A stretch of 21,416 nucleotides of DNA from contig NZ_CAUFJQ010000022.1 of the NCBI RefSeq assembly GCF_959025735.1, positions 1 through 21,416 on the forward strand, given 5' to 3'. The notes below the pieces were generated by a model. The model saw only the letters and a list, made by a program, of their open reading frames with translations. It did not search any database and was not told where the DNA came from. The number at the start of each line of letters is the position of its first letter. Position 1 is the stretch's first letter. A program made the translations under genes and the position numbers. The stretch comes from an uncultured Streptococcus sp. (lineage in GTDB: Bacteria; Bacillota; Bacilli; Lactobacillales; Streptococcaceae). Shown here piece after piece: positions 7,465-14,855 of this stretch.

Positions 7465-7502
7465 AGAAAGCGTGACTTTAAGAAATTGGAGAACAATCCC
7501 GT

Positions 7503-8786
7503 ATGGAAAAAATAATCGTTAATGGTGGTCATAATCGACTGGTTGGAACCGTCAAAATCGAAGGAGCAAAAAATGCTGTCCTTCCTCTTCTTGCTGCAAC
7601 AGTTCTAGCAAGCGAGGGCGTGACAACCTTGAAAAATGTACCTGTTTTATCAGATGTCTTTACAATGAACAATGTTGTTCGTGGGTTGAATGCACAAGTA
7701 ACCTTCAATGAAGAAGATAATACGGTTGTCGTAGATGCGCGAGAGAAATTGTCTGAAGAAGCGCCTTATAAATATGTGAGCAAGATGCGGGCTTCTATCG
7801 TTGTCTTGGGTCCTGTCTTGGCACGCAATGGCCATGCCAAAGTTTCCATGCCTGGAGGCTGTACGATCGGTAGTCGTCCAATAGACCTCCATCTCAAAGG
7901 TCTGGAAGCCATGGGGGCTGAAATTACACAAACGGCCGGCTATATTGAAGCGAAAGCAGATCGTCTCAAGGGAGCACATATCTATATGGACTTCCCATCA
8001 GTAGGGGCGACACAAAATATTATGATGGCCGCAACCTTGGCTGATGGAGTCACCGTGATTGAAAATGCTGCGCGGGAACCTGAGATTGTCGACCTAGCAC
8101 TCTTGCTGAATAAAATGGGGGCTAATGTTAAGGGGGCAGGAACTGAGACCTTGACCATTGTTGGTGTGGAGAGCTTGCATGGGGCAAACCACAATGTTGT
8201 GCAAGACCGCATCGAGGCCGGAACCTTTATGATTGGGGCAGCCATGACTGGTGGAGATGTCTTGATCGAAGATGCCATTTGGGAACACAACCGTCCGCTT
8301 CTATCTAAGATGCAGGAGATGGGTGTAACGGTAACCGAAGAAGAAAATGGCATTCGGATTCAGTCGGATATTAGTAAGCTCCGTCCAGTGACCGTTAAAA
8401 CTCTTCCCTACCCAGGATTCCCAACCGATATGCAGGCTCAATTCACAGCCTTGATGGCCATGGCTAAAGGTGAGTCTACCATGATTGAAACGGTCTTTGA
8501 GAATCGCTTCCAGCATTTGGAAGAAATGCGTCGGATGGGCGTTCACTCGGATATTATGCGGGATACAGCTCGTATCGTTGGAGGGGAAAGCTTCCAAGGT
8601 GCAGAGGTCATGTCGACCGATTTACGAGCAAGTGCAACCTTGGTCTTGATGGGCTTGGTAGCAGAAGGAGAAACGAAAGTCAGCAAATTAAGTCACTTAG
8701 ATCGTGGTTATTATCAATTCCATGAGAAATTGGTGGCACTAGGTGCAGACGTGAAACGTGTAGAGGAAGAAGACGATGAAAACTAA
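7503..8786 (+). CDS. murA: UDP-N-acetylglucosamine 1-carboxyvinyltransferase (MurA)
   Basis: A 427-residue cytoplasmic enzyme that transfers enolpyruvate from PEP to UDP-GlcNAc, the first committed step of peptidoglycan synthesis and the target of fosfomycin. Conserved residues seen are K23-N24 in IEGAKNAVLPLLAA and the catalytic C120 in MPGGCTIGSRPIDLH, where fosfomycin binds. The length is usual for the family. Streptococci carry two MurA paralogues, and the link to epuA and endA marks this as the murA1-type copy. The gene starts at an ATG behind TTGGAGAA and overlaps the next gene by 11 bases. Confidence 0.96.
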   Translation: MEKIIVNGGHNRLVGTVKIEGAKNAVLPLLAATVLASEGVTTLKNVPVLSDVFTMNNVVRGLNAQVTFNEEDNTVVVDAREKLSEEAPYKYVSKMRASIVVLGPVLARNGHAKVSMPGGCTIGSRPIDLHLKGLEAMGAEITQTAGYIEAKADRLKGAHIYMDFPSVGATQNIMMAATLADGVTVIENAAREPEIVDLALLLNKMGANVKGAGTETLTIVGVESLHGANHNVVQDRIEAGTFMIGAAMTGGDVLIEDAIWEHNRPLLSKMQEMGVTVTEEENGIRIQSDISKLRPVTVKTLPYPGFPTDMQAQFTALMAMAKGESTMIETVFENRFQHLEEMRRMGVHSDIMRDTARIVGGESFQGAEVMSTDLRASATLVLMGLVAEGETKVSKLSHLDRGYYQFHEKLVALGADVKRVEEEDDEN

Positions 8787-8964
8787 TCTTCGCTATGTTG
8801 GAAAACAGCTAGGAATTGTCCTCCTGTTGGCTGTGATTGGAATCATCATTTTTGCAGTTGGTTTGGTCATTGGCTATGGAGTGATTGGAGATGGAAAAAA
8901 TCCATGGTCCATTCTCTCTCCGGATACTTGGTCAGAGATCATTGGAAAGCTAACAGGCAAATAA
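8776..8964 (+). CDS. epuA: EpuA family small membrane protein (annotated as DNA-directed RNA polymerase subunit beta)
   Basis: A 62-residue protein with a short basic N-terminus, one long membrane helix (about 11-35) and a conserved extracytoplasmic tail with NPWSILSPDTW (42-52). This matches the streptococcal/bacillary EpuA family, for which databases often give the misleading name RNA polymerase subunit beta. It contains no polymerase domain. Its role is unknown, although the gene name comes from its place upstream of endA in the pneumococcus. The ATG at 8776 lies inside murA in another frame, with GAGGAAGA as the ribosome-binding site, so the two are probably coupled. Confidence 0.85.
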   Translation: MKTNLRYVGKQLGIVLLLAVIGIIIFAVGLVIGYGVIGDGKNPWSILSPDTWSEIIGKLTGK

Positions 8965-8991
8965 GCTTTTAACTAAAATTGAGTAAAAAGG

Positions 8992-9037
8992 AGAGCAGCG
9001 AATCGAGTCAATGACCCATCTAGCGCTGCTCTTTTTT
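8992..9037 (+). terminator. Terminator or attenuator between epuA and endA
   Basis: AGAGCAGCG (8992-9000) pairs perfectly with CGCTGCTCT (9024-9032). The loop is 23 bases, and the T-run is 9032-9037, of which the first T is paired. It should end the murA-epuA transcript. The endA ribosome-binding site begins at the very next base, which leaves no room for a promoter between them. Confidence 0.8.
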
Positions 9038-9047
9038 GGAGAGAGGC

Positions 9048-9887
9048 ATGACAAAACAAGTATTCACAAAACGAACAAAACAAACCCTAGCCGGTTTTGT
9101 GGTGGCAACGGCCCTAGCTATTGGGGGCTATTATTTTAATCAACCGACGGTAAAAGAAGCGACAGATCAGGTTGTTTCGGTAGTCACTAGTAGCCAACAA
9201 GAAACACCTAGTAAAGAGTTAGCTAGCTCTGTACTAACGAAATCTGCCCGTTCACAATTGGGAAATGACTTGGAATGGAATGGTGCTGGAGCCTTTGTCG
9301 TTAAGGGAAATCGAACAGATCTGGATGCCAGTGTGGCTAGTCAACCCTATGCGGATAACAAGACAAAAGAAGTGAATGGAAAGACCGTGCCGACGGTTGC
9401 GAACGCTATTATGACCAAGGCGACTCGCCAGTATAGAGATCGGGAGGCAACAGGAAGTGGTCTAACCGATTGGAAACCAGCAGGTTGGCACCAGGTCCAC
9501 AATCTGTCCGGTGAGTATGACCATGCTGTGGATCGGGGCCACCTATTGGGCTACGCCTTGATCGGCAATCTCAAAGGTTTCGATGCTTCGACGAGCAATC
9601 CCAAAAATATCGCTGTACAAACGGCTTGGTCTAATCAAGCCAATGATCCTCATTCCACCGGTCAAAACTACTACGAGACCCTGGTTCGAAAAGCACTGGA
9701 TAAGAACAAGCGGATCCGCTATCGGGTGACCTTGATCTACAACCAGCCGAAAGATTTGATTCCATTAGGTTCTCATATCGAAGCCAAATCGAGTGATGGG
9801 ACCCTTGAGTTCAATGTCTTTGTTCCCAATGTTCAAAGTGGGATTAGCCTGGATTACCAGACAGGAAAAGTAACCGTTCATCAATAA
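9048..9887 (+). CDS. endA: DNA-entry nuclease EndA (membrane-anchored DNA/RNA non-specific nuclease)
   Basis: A 279-residue nuclease with an uncleaved signal-anchor (about residues 12-30) and an extracellular beta-beta-alpha-Me domain. In the pneumococcus the homologue degrades one strand of incoming DNA during transformation and cuts neutrophil-trap DNA. The DRGH motif is at 162-165 with the general base H165. N187, Q191, N196 and E210 fit pneumococcal N182, Q186, N191 and E205 at a constant offset of five, so the active site is complete. The ATG at 9048 is chosen over an in-frame TTG at 9036 because GGAGAG (9038-9043) lies just before the ATG and the TTG itself lies in the terminator T-run. 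Confidence 0.93.
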   Translation: MTKQVFTKRTKQTLAGFVVATALAIGGYYFNQPTVKEATDQVVSVVTSSQQETPSKELASSVLTKSARSQLGNDLEWNGAGAFVVKGNRTDLDASVASQPYADNKTKEVNGKTVPTVANAIMTKATRQYRDREATGSGLTDWKPAGWHQVHNLSGEYDHAVDRGHLLGYALIGNLKGFDASTSNPKNIAVQTAWSNQANDPHSTGQNYYETLVRKALDKNKRIRYRVTLIYNQPKDLIPLGSHIEAKSSDGTLEFNVFVPNVQSGISLDYQTGKVTVHQ

Positions 9888-9928
9888 GCCAGAAAGCATG
9901 GCTATTTAAGTTTTTTTTAAGAATGGGG

Positions 9929-9937
9929 TGTTACAAT
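9929..9937 (+). promoter_or_regulatory. Possible extended -10 promoter of the matrixin gene
   Basis: TGTTACAAT has a TG extension and a 5/6 -10 match. The region 17 bases upstream is T-rich with no clear -35. The start near 9944 would give a leader of about 25 bases with AAAGGAG at 9957-9963. Confidence 0.4.
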
Positions 9938-9968
9938 TGCATACCTTTTTTAAGAGAAAGGAGAATGT

Positions 9969-10691
9969 ATGAGAACCATTTTTCGATTTTTCAGAGGAAT
10001 CCTTCGCATGGCTTGGAGTCTTTTTTGGGGATTTTTCTGGACCATTGCGATCAGTTTTCTCGTCCTAGTGGGGATCATCTATTTCACAGATTCTCCTAGT
10101 TCTGGTATGGATGGATTTGGACGAGCTGCCCAAAAGGTTGTCTATCAAGTCGGCAATTTATTTGGTGATCAGGGCTTTGCATCGCGCTTTGGGATGACAC
10201 CTAGCTCACAGACCACGCAGACGGACAATCATGAGCATAGTGGCGCTCGCTGGGAAAAAGCGGAAGCCACGGTCTATTTGGATCCCAATATCAATCAAAC
10301 CTTTATAAAAGCTTATCGGGATGCTATTGAGGCTTGGAACCAAACAGGCGCCTTTACCTTCAAGCTGGTTACAAATGAAAAAGAAGCTAATGTGGTCTTG
10401 ACGGAAATGGATAACGCATCGGTTTCTGCTGCAGGAGAGACTGCCTCTCAGACTAACCTCTTAACCAACCGCTTCACCCACATCACAGTGCGTCTCAATC
10501 GCCATTATCTTTTAAATTATGTCTATAACTATAGTTATGATCGGATTGTCAATACAGCTGAGCATGAGCTAGGACATGCGATAGGGCTGGACCACACTGA
10601 TGGAGAATCGGTCATGCAACCGGCTGGTTCCTTCTACAGTATTCAGGATACAGATGTGGAAGCAGTTCGACAATTGTATAAGGAAGAATAA
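9969..10691 (+). CDS. Membrane-anchored matrixin-like zinc metalloprotease (M10A type)
   Basis: A 240-residue protein. A basic N-terminus and a hydrophobic helix (about 15-39) anchor it, followed by a Ser/Gln/Thr-rich spacer (78-92) and a C-terminal metzincin domain. The extended zinc motif HExxHxxGxxH is complete (H199, E200, H203, G206, H209), and the methionine of the following Met-turn is M216 in VMQP. The domain is near minimal matrixin size, with no visible pro-domain cysteine switch and no hemopexin repeats. The active site should face outside the cell. Its substrate is unknown. It is preceded by AAAGGAG at 5-base spacing and followed by its own terminator, so it is probably a single-gene unit, although readthrough from endA is possible. 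Confidence 0.85.
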   Translation: MRTIFRFFRGILRMAWSLFWGFFWTIAISFLVLVGIIYFTDSPSSGMDGFGRAAQKVVYQVGNLFGDQGFASRFGMTPSSQTTQTDNHEHSGARWEKAEATVYLDPNINQTFIKAYRDAIEAWNQTGAFTFKLVTNEKEANVVLTEMDNASVSAAGETASQTNLLTNRFTHITVRLNRHYLLNYVYNYSYDRIVNTAEHELGHAIGLDHTDGESVMQPAGSFYSIQDTDVEAVRQLYKEE

Positions 10692-10715
10692 GTTTTAAAA
10701 TACTTTCTAAAAGTT

Positions 10716-10744
10716 CTGAGCCTCAAGGGGCTCAGGATTTTTTT
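10716..10744 (+). terminator. Rho-independent terminator after the matrixin gene
   Basis: CTGAGCCT (10716-10723) pairs with GGGCTCAG (10728-10735), with a T-G pair at the loop end and a CAAG loop. A run of seven T follows two bases later (10738-10744). Confidence 0.9.
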
Positions 10745-10760
10745 GATGGCTCGTCTTTTC

Positions 10761-10789
10761 TTGTTTAATCCGTAAAAAGATAGTAAAAT
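10761..10789 (+). promoter_or_regulatory. Promoter of the ABC-F gene, predicted leaderless
   Basis: TTGTTT (10761-10766) and TAAAAT (10784-10789) are spaced by 17 bases. The usual 7-base distance puts the transcription start at 10796, the A of the ATG. Confidence 0.65.
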
Positions 10790-10795
10790 AGGGAC

Positions 10796-12703
10796 ATGAT
10801 TATTTTACAAGCCAACAAAATTGAACGCTCTTTTGCAGGGGAGGTTCTTTTTGATAATATCAGCCTGCAGGTGGATGAAAGGGACCGGATTGCCCTGGTC
10901 GGAAAGAACGGAGCCGGCAAGTCTACCCTCTTAAAAATCTTGGTGGGAGAAGAAGAACCAACTTCAGGAGAAATCAATAAAAAGCGGGATCTTTCTCTCT
11001 CTTATTTAGCCCAGGATAGTCGCTTTGAGTCGTCCAATACCATCTACGATGAGATGCTCCATGTCTTTGACGACCTCCGTAAAACGGAGAAAACTTTGCG
11101 GCAGATGGAGCTTGAGATGGGGGAAAAAACTGGGGCTGACTTAGAAAAACTCATGCAGGACTATGACCGTCTCTCGGAAGAATTCCGTCAGGCAGGTGGC
11201 TTCACCTATGAAGCAGATATCCGCGCGATTCTCAATGGCTTTAAGTTCGATGAGTCCATGTGGCAGATGAAGATTGAAGAGCTATCAGGAGGGCAAAATA
11301 CCCGTCTAGCTCTGGCCAAGATGCTTCTAGAAAAACCAAATCTCTTGGTACTGGACGAGCCGACCAACCACTTGGATATTGAGACCATTGCCTGGTTGGA
11401 AAATTACTTGGTCAATTATAGCGGAGCCCTTCTCATTGTCAGCCACGACCGGTATTTCTTAGACAAGGTCGCAACCATTACTTTGGACTTGACCAAGCAT
11501 TCCTTGGACCGTTATGTCGGCAATTACTCCAGCTTTGTCGAGCAAAAAGAACAAAAATTGCTGACCGAAGCCAAGAACTACGAGAAGCAACAAAAAGAAA
11601 TCGCGGCGCTGGAAGACTTTGTCAACCGTAATTTGGTGAGGGCGTCGACCACCAAGCGGGCTCAGTCTCGTCGCAAGCAGTTGGAAAAAATGGAGCGCCT
11701 AGACAAGCCGGAAGCTGGGAGCAAGTCTGCCCATATGACCTTTCATTCTGATAAGACCTCGGGCAATGTCGTTCTGACAGTAGAAGAGGCAGCCGTCGGC
11801 TATGACGATCAAATCCTGTCAGAACCCATCAATCTGGATATCCGCAAGATGAATGCAGTCGCTATTGTGGGACCAAATGGAATCGGGAAATCTACTCTTA
11901 TCAAGTCCATCGTCGGGCAGATTCCTTTTATCAAGGGAGAGACTCGTTTTGGGGCCAATGTCGAGGTGGGCTACTATGATCAGACCCAAAGTAAACTAAC
12001 GCCACACAACAGTGTCTTGGATGAGCTCTGGAATGACTTTAAACTGACGCCAGAAGTGGAAATTCGAAATCGCCTGGGAGCCTTTCTTTTCTCAGGGGAT
12101 GATGTCAAGAAAACCGTCGGCATGCTGTCAGGTGGAGAGCGGGCCCGCTTGCTTCTAGCTAAGCTGTCCATGGAAAATAACAATTTTTTGATTCTCGACG
12201 AGCCGACCAACCACTTGGACATCGATAGCAAGGAAGTGCTAGAAAATGCCTTGATTGATTTTGACGGCACCCTGCTCTTTGTCAGCCACGACCGTTACTT
12301 TATCAATCGGGTGGCTACACAAGTTTTGGAACTGTCAGAAGAGGGCTCAACTCTTTATCTGGGAGACTACGATTATTATCTGGAGAAGAAAGCAGAGTTA
12401 GAGGCCCTTGCTGCAGCGCAAGCAGAATCTGTACCTGCTTCTTCATCGGAAGAAGTCACTAGCAATGACTATCACTTGCAGAAGCAAAACCAGAAGGAAC
12501 TCCGGAAAATCACTCGTCGCATTGAGCAATTGGAAGCAGAGATGGAAGAGCTGGATCAAAAGATCCAAGACATCACCGAAACCATGCATAGCACCAATGA
12601 TGCAGCTGACTTGGTTCAACTCCAGAGCGAGCTGGATCAACTAACTGCCCAGCAGGAAGCGGTCATGGAAGAGTGGGCAGAACTGTCAGAGCAGGTGGAA
12701 TAG
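10796..12703 (+). CDS. ABC-F family ATPase (YdiF/Uup-like translation factor)
   Basis: A 635-residue soluble protein with two ABC domains in tandem and no membrane segment. Domain 1 has Walker A GKNGAGKST (36-44), signature LSGGQ (163-167) and Walker B VLDEPTNHLD (185-194). The charged linker at about 240-320 is the P-site tRNA interaction motif of this family. Domain 2 has GPNGIGKST (359-367), LSGGE (444-448) and ILDEPTNHLD (466-475). Residues 560-635 form a C-terminal coiled coil. ABC-F proteins bind the ribosomal E site to rescue stalled translation, and a subset protects against antibiotics. The long C-terminus suggests the housekeeping YdiF-like group rather than a resistance factor, but sequence alone does not decide this. 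No Shine-Dalgarno sequence precedes the ATG. The stop codon abuts the next start. Confidence 0.93.
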   Translation: MIILQANKIERSFAGEVLFDNISLQVDERDRIALVGKNGAGKSTLLKILVGEEEPTSGEINKKRDLSLSYLAQDSRFESSNTIYDEMLHVFDDLRKTEKTLRQMELEMGEKTGADLEKLMQDYDRLSEEFRQAGGFTYEADIRAILNGFKFDESMWQMKIEELSGGQNTRLALAKMLLEKPNLLVLDEPTNHLDIETIAWLENYLVNYSGALLIVSHDRYFLDKVATITLDLTKHSLDRYVGNYSSFVEQKEQKLLTEAKNYEKQQKEIAALEDFVNRNLVRASTTKRAQSRRKQLEKMERLDKPEAGSKSAHMTFHSDKTSGNVVLTVEEAAVGYDDQILSEPINLDIRKMNAVAIVGPNGIGKSTLIKSIVGQIPFIKGETRFGANVEVGYYDQTQSKLTPHNSVLDELWNDFKLTPEVEIRNRLGAFLFSGDDVKKTVGMLSGGERARLLLAKLSMENNNFLILDEPTNHLDIDSKEVLENALIDFDGTLLFVSHDRYFINRVATQVLELSEEGSTLYLGDYDYYLEKKAELEALAAAQAESVPASSSEEVTSNDYHLQKQNQKELRKITRRIEQLEAEMEELDQKIQDITETMHSTNDAADLVQLQSELDQLTAQQEAVMEEWAELSEQVE

Positions 12704-13576
12704 ATGGACAATCTTGGAAAAGTTTTTCGTGAATTTCGAATCAGTAAAAATTATTCGTTGAAAGAAGCTGCAGGAGAAGCTTGCTCGACCTCCCAGTTAT
12801 CCCGTTTTGAATTGGGGGAGTCGGATCTGGCTGCTTCGCGCTTCTTTGACATTTTGGACAATATCCATGTGACGATTGAGAATTTTATGGATAAGGCCAG
12901 AAATTTTCAACACCATGAGCATGTCGCCATAATGGCTCAGTTAGTTCCTCTTTATTACGCCAATGATATTGCAGGTTTTCAAAAGCTTCAAGAAGAGGAA
13001 CTTGAAAAGGCTAAACATTCGACCAATCCTCTCTATTTTGAGCTGAACTGGATCCTGCTACAAGGCCTGATTTGCCAGAGAGATGCCAGCTACACGATGC
13101 AGCAGCGTGATCTGGATAAGGTGGCAGATTATCTCTTTCAAACGGAAGAGTGGACCATGTATGAATTGATCCTCTTTGGCAATCTCTACAGCTTTTATGA
13201 TGTGGACTATGTCACACGGCTTGGGAGAGAAGTGATGGAGCGTGAAGATTTCTACAAGGAAATTGGTCGCCATCGAAAACTGGTCTTGATTCTGGCTCTG
13301 AATTGTTACCAGCATTGTTTAGAACACCGTGCTTTTGAAAATGCCAGCTATTTTGAAGCCTATGTAGAAAAGATTATCGGGAAGAGCATCAAACTCTACG
13401 AACGCAATATCTTTCATTATCTCAAGGGATTTGCTCTGTATCAGAAGGGGCAAACAGAAGAAGGGCGGCAGCAAATGCAGGAAGCCATGCATATTTTTGA
13501 TGTGCTGGGACTGCCAGAGCAGGTGGCCTATTATAAAGAACACTTTGATAAATTTGTAATAGATCAATGTTCCTAA
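12704..13576 (+). CDS. Rgg/GadR/MutR-family transcriptional regulator
   Basis: A 290-residue cytoplasmic regulator. Residues 4-60 form an XRE-type helix-turn-helix (FREFRISKNYSLKEAA, then SQLSRFELGESDL), and the rest is the helical-repeat Rgg C-terminal domain, which in studied members binds a short peptide pheromone. The length is typical. Its ATG directly follows the TAG of the ABC-F gene with no base between, and AGCAGGTGG inside that gene serves as the ribosome-binding site, so the two are cotranscribed and probably coupled. The adjacent MFS gene begins 25 bases downstream and is the natural regulatory target, as Rgg proteins usually act on neighbours. No cognate SHP-like peptide gene is apparent nearby. 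Confidence 0.88.
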   Translation: MDNLGKVFREFRISKNYSLKEAAGEACSTSQLSRFELGESDLAASRFFDILDNIHVTIENFMDKARNFQHHEHVAIMAQLVPLYYANDIAGFQKLQEEELEKAKHSTNPLYFELNWILLQGLICQRDASYTMQQRDLDKVADYLFQTEEWTMYELILFGNLYSFYDVDYVTRLGREVMEREDFYKEIGRHRKLVLILALNCYQHCLEHRAFENASYFEAYVEKIIGKSIKLYERNIFHYLKGFALYQKGQTEEGRQQMQEAMHIFDVLGLPEQVAYYKEHFDKFVIDQCS

Positions 13577-13601
13577 ATAGGACAGAGATAAAGGAGATTT
13601 T

Positions 13602-14780
13602 ATGAACCGACATGCGGTCCAATTAATTAGTCGTGGAGCAATTAACAAAATTGGAAATATGCTCTATGACTATGGGAATAGTGTCTGGCTGGCCTCGATG
13701 GGGACTATAGGAAAGACGGTATTAGGGATCTATCAGATTTCTGAGTTAGTGACAGGGATTCTCGTGAATCCTTTTGGAGGAGTGATTTCAGACCGTTTTT
13801 CTCGTCGCAAAATTTTGATGACGACCGACTTGGTTTGTGGACTCCTTTGTTTGGCGATTTCTTTTATCACAAATGATAGCTTGATGATTGTGGCTCTTAT
13901 TTTTGCCAATATTGTTCAGGCCATTGCCTTTAGTTTTTCTAGACCTGCTAATAAAGCCATTATTACCGAGGTAGTAGAGAAAGACGAGATTGTGACCTAT
14001 AACGCCCACTTGGAGTTAGTCTTACAGGTTGTTAGTGTCTGTTCACCTGTTTTTTCTTTCCTAGTTCTACAATTTGCCAGTCTTCATATGACCCTCTTAT
14101 TAGATGCACTGACCTTTTTCATTGCTTTTGTCCTAGTGGCTTTCCTTCCGAAAGAAGAAGCTAAGGTTCAAGAGAGGAAACAGTTTACCGGGAAAGATAT
14201 TTTTTCTGATATCAAGGATGGGTTAGACTATATCTGGCATCAGAAAGAGATTTTCTTTCTCTTGTTGGTGGCTTCTAGCGTCAATTTCTTTTTTGCAGCT
14301 TTTGAGTTTTTACTTCCCTTCTCGAATCGTCTATACGGGGTTAAAGGAGCTTATGCGACCATTTTAACGCTGGGAGCTATTGGATCTATTCTAGGAGCAC
14401 TTGTTGCCAATAAAATGAAATCAAGTATGAGAATTCTCCTGTTTTTACTGCTTTTGGCAGGGATAGGAGTGTTCATAATGGGCTTGCCCCTTCCACCTTA
14501 TCTTTCCTTTTCAGGAAATCTGGTCTGTGAATTTTTTGTGACCATTTTCGACATCCACGTTTTTACCCAAGTACAAACCAAGGTGGAAGATGATTATCTA
14601 GGTAGAGTATTGAGCACAATTTATACCTTGGCTGTTCTCTTTATGCCCATCGCCAAAGGGTTGATGACTTGGTTGCCAAGCGTCCGTATGGAATCATTTC
14701 TCTTGATTGGAGCTGGGGTTATTCTCTTTTCACTCTTGGCTCAGCTAGTAGCTAAGCAGCTTCAATCAAAAGAACAGTAG
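13602..14780 (+). CDS. MFS transporter, copy 1 of a tandem pair
   Basis: A 392-residue major facilitator of the MFS_3/macrolide-efflux-like type with about 12 hydrophobic segments. Motif A between helices 2 and 3 is clear: GGVISDRFSRRK (59-70). Drug/proton exporters of this size include MefA-type pumps, but no substrate can be read from the sequence. It lies 25 bases after the rgg-type regulator with AAAGGAG as the ribosome-binding site and no separate promoter seen, so it should be cotranscribed with ABC-F and rgg. A second, very similar transporter follows 109 bases later. The codon at 13602 is ATG and the N-terminus MNRHAVQLI is shared by both copies, which supports the start. Confidence 0.9.
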   Translation: MNRHAVQLISRGAINKIGNMLYDYGNSVWLASMGTIGKTVLGIYQISELVTGILVNPFGGVISDRFSRRKILMTTDLVCGLLCLAISFITNDSLMIVALIFANIVQAIAFSFSRPANKAIITEVVEKDEIVTYNAHLELVLQVVSVCSPVFSFLVLQFASLHMTLLLDALTFFIAFVLVAFLPKEEAKVQERKQFTGKDIFSDIKDGLDYIWHQKEIFFLLLVASSVNFFFAAFEFLLPFSNRLYGVKGAYATILTLGAIGSILGALVANKMKSSMRILLFLLLLAGIGVFIMGLPLPPYLSFSGNLVCEFFVTIFDIHVFTQVQTKVEDDYLGRVLSTIYTLAVLFMPIAKGLMTWLPSVRMESFLLIGAGVILFSLLAQLVAKQLQSKEQ

Positions 14781-14785
14781 GGATC

Positions 14786-14829
14786 CTTTGATAAATTAGT
14801 AAACTATTATTTTTCCCAAATAGGGGACA
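14786..14829 (+). pseudogene. Remnant of the rgg 3' end carried by the MFS duplication
   Basis: The stretch CTTTGATAAATT onward aligns without gaps to rgg bases 13543-13581 (31 of 39 identical), then resumes ACA after two extra G. In the rgg frame it reads FDKLVNYYFS against FDKFVIDQCS, but the equivalent stop codon has been lost (CAA for TAA). It is not a gene. Confidence 0.75.
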
Positions 14830-14831
14830 AA

Positions 14832-14855
14832 ATGAAAACCTCTTTCATGAACTGA
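14832..14855 (+). other. Possible 7-codon leader ORF before MFS copy 2
   Basis: ATG at 14832 opens MKTSFMN and stops at TGA 14853-14855. It covers the left arm of the hairpin at 14835-14886. The only ribosome-binding candidate is the weak AGGGGA upstream. So short an ORF can occur by chance. It is listed because of its position over the hairpin arm. Confidence 0.2.

Noticed and set aside
9036..9047. TTG start four codons upstream for endA
   Set aside because: The TTG lies in the terminator T-run with no ribosome-binding site before it, while GGAGAG fits the ATG at 9048.
9887..9919. Possible terminator after endA (AGCCA/TGGCT with a later T-run)
   Set aside because: Only a 5-bp stem, and the T-run lies 7 bases beyond the stem. 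Too weak to call.
10796..12703. Reading the ABC-F gene as an antibiotic-resistance factor of the Msr type
   Set aside because: The long C-terminal coiled coil and overall length fit the housekeeping YdiF/Uup-like group better. Without alignment, resistance is not supported.
12704..13601. SHP-type pheromone gene paired with the Rgg regulator
   Set aside because: The regulator is embedded directly between the ABC-F stop and the MFS start. No short hydrophobic ORF with a ribosome-binding site was found in the flanking gaps.
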